The notes under the pieces: generated by a model
Databases searched by the model: none
What the model was told of the DNA's origin: nothing
Seen by the model: the letters and a program-made list of their open reading frames with translations, nothing else
Shown: piece by piece, positions 58,710-64,000 of the stretch
Layout: the number at the start of each line of letters is the position of its first letter
How positions within the stretch are numbered: the stretch's first letter is position 1
Program-made: the position numbers and the translations under genes
Origin: Melampsora larici-populina 98AG31
Taxonomy: Eukaryota > Basidiomycota > Pucciniomycetes > Pucciniales > Melampsoraceae
Direction: 5' to 3'
Assembly (NCBI RefSeq): GCF_000204055.1
Contig: NW_006768796.1
Location: forward strand, 618,084 to 682,083
Length of the DNA: 64,000 nt

Positions 58710-61700
58710 GAAAGGTCATCTACCTATATCGTGCGAATTTCCTCAAGAAACCTGTTCGGAGGCAAAAAAGCTACAAACATTTACATCTTCTGACCATGAG
58801 AGAGGGCAACAACAAAAGGGAGTCTCGAATTTGCATTGTCCAGATCATGATACCGAGGTCCCGCCCTTGAAGAAGAGTACTTTCGAGTCCCTTCCACGAG
58901 CTGTGCGTACTCTCAATAGAATGATCCATTTTTGCTACCTATATGAGTCATTGACTTATCACGTCGTGTTGAATTTCTTAACCAAGGACTTCGAAAAGAG
59001 TACAAGAACCAAGAGGGAACAAAATCCTGCTGAACATCATAATCCTAAATCTACTTGTTCCAAGGAGGAAAATGTCGCCTTGGACTCCACCTCTAGGCCG
59101 CTCAAACCAGCAAAGTCAGAAACAGAAACAGAAAAAGACACACTGATGCCGTTATTTCAGGTTGGAGAATTCAATATTCCAACAGCACCAGCTAACATCG
59201 CTCCAACAGTACCAACAACACGTGGACCGGTCCCTTCGCAAATTTCTACCAATGCGTCGGAACACATCAGTAGCTTCCCGCAACACACAACTCCCTCAGA
59301 ATCATTGCACGAGTACAAACCACACGGGTACAATTTTCCTGCTCATGATAGTGCAACCATGGAGTATTTCCAGCCGCAACCATATGCTTGGCCATATTAC
59401 CCAGTGAGCATATTTGGCCATCACATCTTGTAGCTCACCCACCGAATAGGTAGCTGATCAATAGATATATCCAAAGGCAGCGTACATTGGCTCATCAAAT
59501 ACCCCACATGTAAATATTCCTGTTTTTGAGAATGCACACTGGAATCTTCAACCCATATATGGGTCTCACCAACCAGGATCTTTACTCCATTCCCCTCTCT
59601 CAGGGAGCTATGCACAACACTTTCCACCTTCAATTACACCCCCCAACCAGTATTTTTTTCAATATGGTTACCCTACACAGTATATGGTCGGGACATTAGT
59701 TTACGCAGTTCCAGTGAGCATGGTAAGTTTGAAGGAATCATATTTACATTACACATACTATTATTATTAAAAACTGATGTTAACTTGATGTTTTCTCACT
59801 AGCCTTCATTTACATATGAATGGAATGGGTCAGGATATCTATTGAATACCTGCTATCCCTCACCAATGGACCCTCATTTTGCTTGCATACCACAAGCTCC
59901 ATTAGAAAATACACTGCAAGGTGAAAATGAGTTCAACTTCTATCCACCATCAGGATCAGAAGCTCTGAGACCAGTACAGTATCCAGGTGCAACAAATCTC
60001 CATCTGGACAAGGGATCTAAACTTGAAAGTATCTCAGCAATCAAACGTTCAGAAAGACCACGCAGGCCAGAAAGCCAATTTGAACCCAACTCCAATAAAA
60101 TGGAACCGGGTAGGAGATATTTCCACGAATCCCTCTAAATGAAAAAGAAGACACTTCAAAACTTCTTAGCCAACTCAATCACAGACCTAACATTGTATCT
60201 TCATCAGACAATAGGCATATGACATCAACATCTAGCAAGTCAGGAAAAGGAAAACAACCACAATTGCAAACTGAGTCAAACAGTGTTACTCACAATCTGG
60301 AATCCTTGAAAATTGACAAAATGACTTCTGAAACTAAAAATCACCATAATATGTGCGTAGTGCACTTCATTTTTTTCATTTTATAAAGGTTGTGATCTCA
60401 AGAACCTTTTTTGAAAGAATTTCAGATGCTGAAATATAATACTAACATTTCATACTCAAAGGGATCTGCTAGAGAGCGGATTCAAAGGTGAAACTCTCAA
60501 CAAATCAAATGAGGAAGCAGATTATTCTGCCAGAAAAGATTTGGATTCAGAGTATAATGAATGGCTAGATTCAGAAGCTAATAAAAAGGTAACACCAAAG
60601 GGGTTGTTTGCGTCAAAGTTGGTCCAAAAGATGGCACAAAATCCTTCAGAACCTATCCATACCAGGGAGGATAGTCTCCAGATTTACAATACCACACCCC
60701 AGAAAATTTCAAATTTCAATCTCAACAGTGCACATGAGTTTCCACCTCTTCGATCATCTTTTGGACAACAAAATCAATGGTCGGGTAAACTCAATAAAGG
60801 GAAAAATCCCATCTTGGAATATTTGAGTTCAGAGAAGACTAAATGTTCCACAGACAAATCATGTGAAACAAACATTGAAGCAAAAAAGCCTTTAACATAC
60901 AATGAATTATCAACTTTGGTTGGTCATGGTACCCCAGGGATCAAAATCAGCTCAAAGAAAACTGGATCACCTTCCAGGTACAAGGAGGATTCCAACAAAA
61001 TATCTGATAAGTACTTATTTGATTCAATTCATAAATCAAATAAAGGAAGTTTATCATTGGAATCTACTAGTGAAAAATTTCATTCAAAGAATCCAGTCAA
61101 CAACTCTATGAAGTCTCTTGGAGTTCTCCAAGAAATTGAAGATTTGGAGAGTGAAGCTACAATTTCTCAAAAGACTTCAAAAACTGGTCCATCAAAGGCT
61201 TCTTTGTCTTCAATCTCAAGGTGAGCTCCTGTAAAAATGTGGTCTCTATCTTTATCCATTCAGAAAACAACAGTAACCTCTAAATTACACTTTTATTTTG
61301 TGGTTAGAATCAGAGATACTGGAATGAATGCCCAGTCAATCAAGAATGAACATATTGCAAATAATGATGAGAATATGAAAATTGTGGTACCTAGTAGTAT
61401 CAGATCTTCTAACACAAAGTTCAACATGAGAAAAAAGGTTAAAAGCAAAAATATCTACCCTCCAGTTATGCCTGTTGAAAACTCCTTGCACCAAGGCTCA
61501 TCTACAACACTGCTTGATGCCTTCCAAAAACTTTCAATGACTGGGCCACATACGAACAAATTTGTTCAATGGATATATACTATGATTTCACAAGTTGGAA
61601 AGGTTATTGGACATCAAATTTGGAATGCCCCCCACAAACTTGTGGAAGTTGCAGGTGAAATAGCTACTCAAGCTACTGAGATAGGTCTAAGATACACTAA

Positions 61701-63084
61701 AGAGTATGATGATGAACCTTCAAAGGATTTCAATGAACAGGAAGGTTTTCATCATCTTGATTCCAAAAATGCCTCACAACTAATTGAGAACCAATCACAG
61801 CAAAGAAAAAAGAAGAGAAAAACATTCAAGGCTTTAATTGCCAACCCTCTTTCAAAAGATAATCAAGATAATCTAAGAGGCACTGCAAACCTTGCTCAGA
61901 CTGTTGATAAAAATTTTCATCAAGAAGAAGGAATGAAGCCTGAATTGATGGAGCTGCTTTGTGGGTTGTATCAAACTCACAATGAAACTGAGTTCTGCTC
62001 AATGGATCTTACTTTGAGCTTGCATGAAAAATTGAAGGCTTTTAGTGACTTTAGATGGGAATCTATACCATCACATATCATCCATCACTCAAATTTACCT
62101 AAAAATGAGGTTCAAAGAAGGACACAAGTCCTTGCTCATCAGCAAAGTCAATTTATGATTGATGAAAGCTGGAAAGATTATCATCCACACCTTGATGCTC
62201 AAGTAGTTCAGTGGCTTTGTTTGATTTTTCAAGTTGAGAGTCCTTGGCCAACCTTCTCCCATTTGAATGAAAGCTTTGAGATATGTGTCAAAAAGGAGTT
62301 AAGCTCAATACCTCAAATTGGAGAGAAGTTTGACACATTGAAGATGGTTTTGGGAAAAGAGCTAGACACAAGGAATGAATTGATTCATTACATGATCTCC
62401 CGTGGATCCAAGCCAATTTGGTGGGATGTATCTGAAATGAGTGAAGCCAGAAGACAAGGAATCTATGTCATGGACCTCATCCGACTAGGTGATGCTCTGT
62501 GCTTTGATAACCCTCAAGCTTTCAAAAAAACACTTTTAGTATTAGATGAATCCAAGCTTGTAAGTCTCAACAGAGAGCTGGACTGTATATTACAGAATAG
62601 GCAAAGAGACCCCCAAAAGTATCCAGTATATGGGTGTGATTGGGAAGATTCACCGGAGAAGAATTGGTTACGCAGTAAACCCAAACTATGGAAGATCTAT
62701 CAATCTAATTTGAAGGAATTGATTTTGGCAACTGACAAAGCTTGCCTATATTTACATCCAGGGTTGTTAAATCACATAGGTATATCCTCAGAAAGAACAT
62801 GGTGGTCAGGAGGAGATTTATTGATTTGGAGTGATTCAAGTGCGCCAGTGATTTTAATGAATAAAATTGGTGAAAGTTTAAATTTGAAGAATTTTAAAGA
62901 CCTAAAATTTGATATGATTCCAATAATCAAAAAGAAGATTACTAATCATGGTATTGATTCAAAAACAAGGAAAAGGATGATGCTTTGTTTTGAGAGAAGA
63001 TGTGAATTGAACTTGGAACTTGAAGAGAGAAATAAAGGCTTGATTTGGAAGATAAAGGATCATATTTTCTCAGCTTGGTCATAA
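58573..63084 (+). CDS. Predicted secreted protein, 1373 residues, six exons, family unknown
   Basis: Exons 58573-59403, 59477-59722, 59803-60109, 60151-60352, 60462-61220 and 61308-63084 join in phase (4122 nt). The third intron (60110-60150) is only 41 nt, and 60148 is an alternative acceptor. Residues 1-20 look like a signal peptide (MKILSYSLFSALLIPNHCFA). Then comes a long hydrophilic region, a Pro/Tyr/Gln-rich segment (about 230-400: YFQPQPYAWPYYP, FFQYGYPTQYMVG), a Ser/Lys-rich linker, and a C-terminal block of about 500 residues with conserved-looking Trp (FVQWIYTMISQVGKV, IWNAPHKLVEVAGEIA, PIWWDVSEMSEARR, ERTWWSGGDLLIWS). I do not recognise the fold. Large lineage-specific secreted proteins of this kind are known from rust fungi. 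It might instead be nuclear if the N-terminus is mis-called. No stop breaks it. Confidence 0.7.
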
Positions 63085-64000
63085 TTACTATTTAAATAAT
63101 TATACAAATGAATTATAATTGATACATATATTGCTTTGTAAACATGATAATAAAAGGCATGATTGACCTTCTAGGTTATCTTCAGTTTTTTCCTTATTAA
63201 GATTGTTTATGTATGAAAGTTTTTAGTATTCACCTAAGTATCAAGCCTTTTGATGTGGTGATGATCTATAGAAATCCACTTGGATTTTTGTATATTTCTG
63301 AGGTAATTGGTAAGTTTTGATGTCTTTATTTGAAGGATGTATGATAATATTTTCAACAGTTGTTACATGCAGATGGATGATAATAGATCATGACATTCTT
63401 CCAACATGCTCCTCATGAGTTGTGCAAAAGTGAGATGTTGAAGTTTGGGTTCAATGATTTTGTATCCAGATTGAAAGTCTTTAGTGCAATGACCTAAGCT
63501 TACCCCATGATGTTGCTTTTGTGCACAGTGTGGTATATACATCAATGTCTTTGTGGCATCTCTCTTGTTTTGGTGTTTGGTCCTGCATTGCCCCAGAATC
63601 ACCACTTTTTTAGTCATCAACATCATCATTCTGAGCTCAAACTAGAAAAAGGAGTGTTTGTCATATATATTTTTTCAGGTTAAAAACAAGTAAACCAGGG
63701 GTCAGAGCATCCAAGCTGTTTTTTTTGCAAAACCCTAAGTAGCTAAGTTTACCTAATGTTTACTGAATGGCCTGAATCTGAACTCATAATTGTGGTTGTC
63801 GTCACATCTTACATCACATCTTCTACTTCTACTTCTTTGGCAGGAGTCTTGGTAGCAACCTCTGAAGTTGCATGGGCACATCCCACCCAGTAGGACACAT
63901 AAACGGCTGATTTTGCAAAAATAGTGATTTTGACTGCTTATTGCCTCTCACACTAACTTATACACCCTTGTTCTTTTATTTTTGTACGCCTCAAAGGTGG
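63085..64000. other. 3' flank; no supported gene
   Basis: AT-rich sequence with AATAAAA-type signals soon after the stop (near 63149). An 88-codon minus-strand frame near 63363-63629 is Cys/His-containing but matches no known pattern. Confidence 0.4.

Noticed and set aside
63363..63629. Cys/His-containing 88-codon minus-strand frame as a zinc-finger gene
   Set aside because: Cys and His spacing fits no known finger, and the frame lies in AT-rich 3' flank without splice support.

Overview
The window reads as nuclear DNA of a basidiomycete, most likely a rust-type fungus (Pucciniomycotina). The reasons are intact host genes with many short GT-AG introns (a class III alcohol dehydrogenase in 12 exons), very dense and nested transposable elements of fungal type, and premature stops whose contexts often fit TCG-to-TTG mutation. 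The organism call is inference from these traits. Two assembly gaps (100 N at 37710-37809, 880 N at 48950-49829) interrupt the sequence.

Layout. 1-4186: repeats and miniature inverted-repeat elements around a broken leucine-rich-repeat gene on the minus strand. 4187-15403: a four-level nest. A 3' LINE fragment holds a complete two-gene PIF/Harbinger transposon (5041-15348, TTA duplication). Its Myb/SANT gene is split by a full-length Ty1/Copia retrotransposon (7769-14829, ATGTT duplication). The 5' LTR of that element holds an 816-bp palindromic element (8302-9117, TTA duplication). 15500-19651 is a small host-gene island: a GC-rich miniature element, calcipressin (calcineurin regulator) and S-(hydroxymethyl)glutathione dehydrogenase. 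20021-24255: a hAT transposon with an almost intact transposase.

25183-36001 holds two large elements that begin with CACA(G) and have 3-bp ATA duplications. The second carries exon fragments of phosphatidylinositol synthase, which suggests gene capture. Between them lies a probable lineage-specific gene or pseudogene (31396-32755). 37810-39041: a broken FAD-dependent oxidoreductase and another gene remnant, both minus strand. 39042-47838: mostly degenerate sequence, with one good four-exon hypothetical gene (44038-44965). 47839-57990: more nesting. A Ty3/Gypsy gag relic is split by a second hAT element (50007-55498), which was itself hit by three copies of one CACAG miniature element, and a dead DDE transposase follows. 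58573-63084: a six-exon gene for a predicted 1373-residue protein with an N-terminal signal peptide.

Host functions that can be named with confidence are calcineurin regulation and glutathione-dependent formaldehyde detoxification. They are neighbours but nothing in the sequence links them functionally. Nearly everything else is transposon biology. The intact target-site duplications allow the order of insertions to be read directly.
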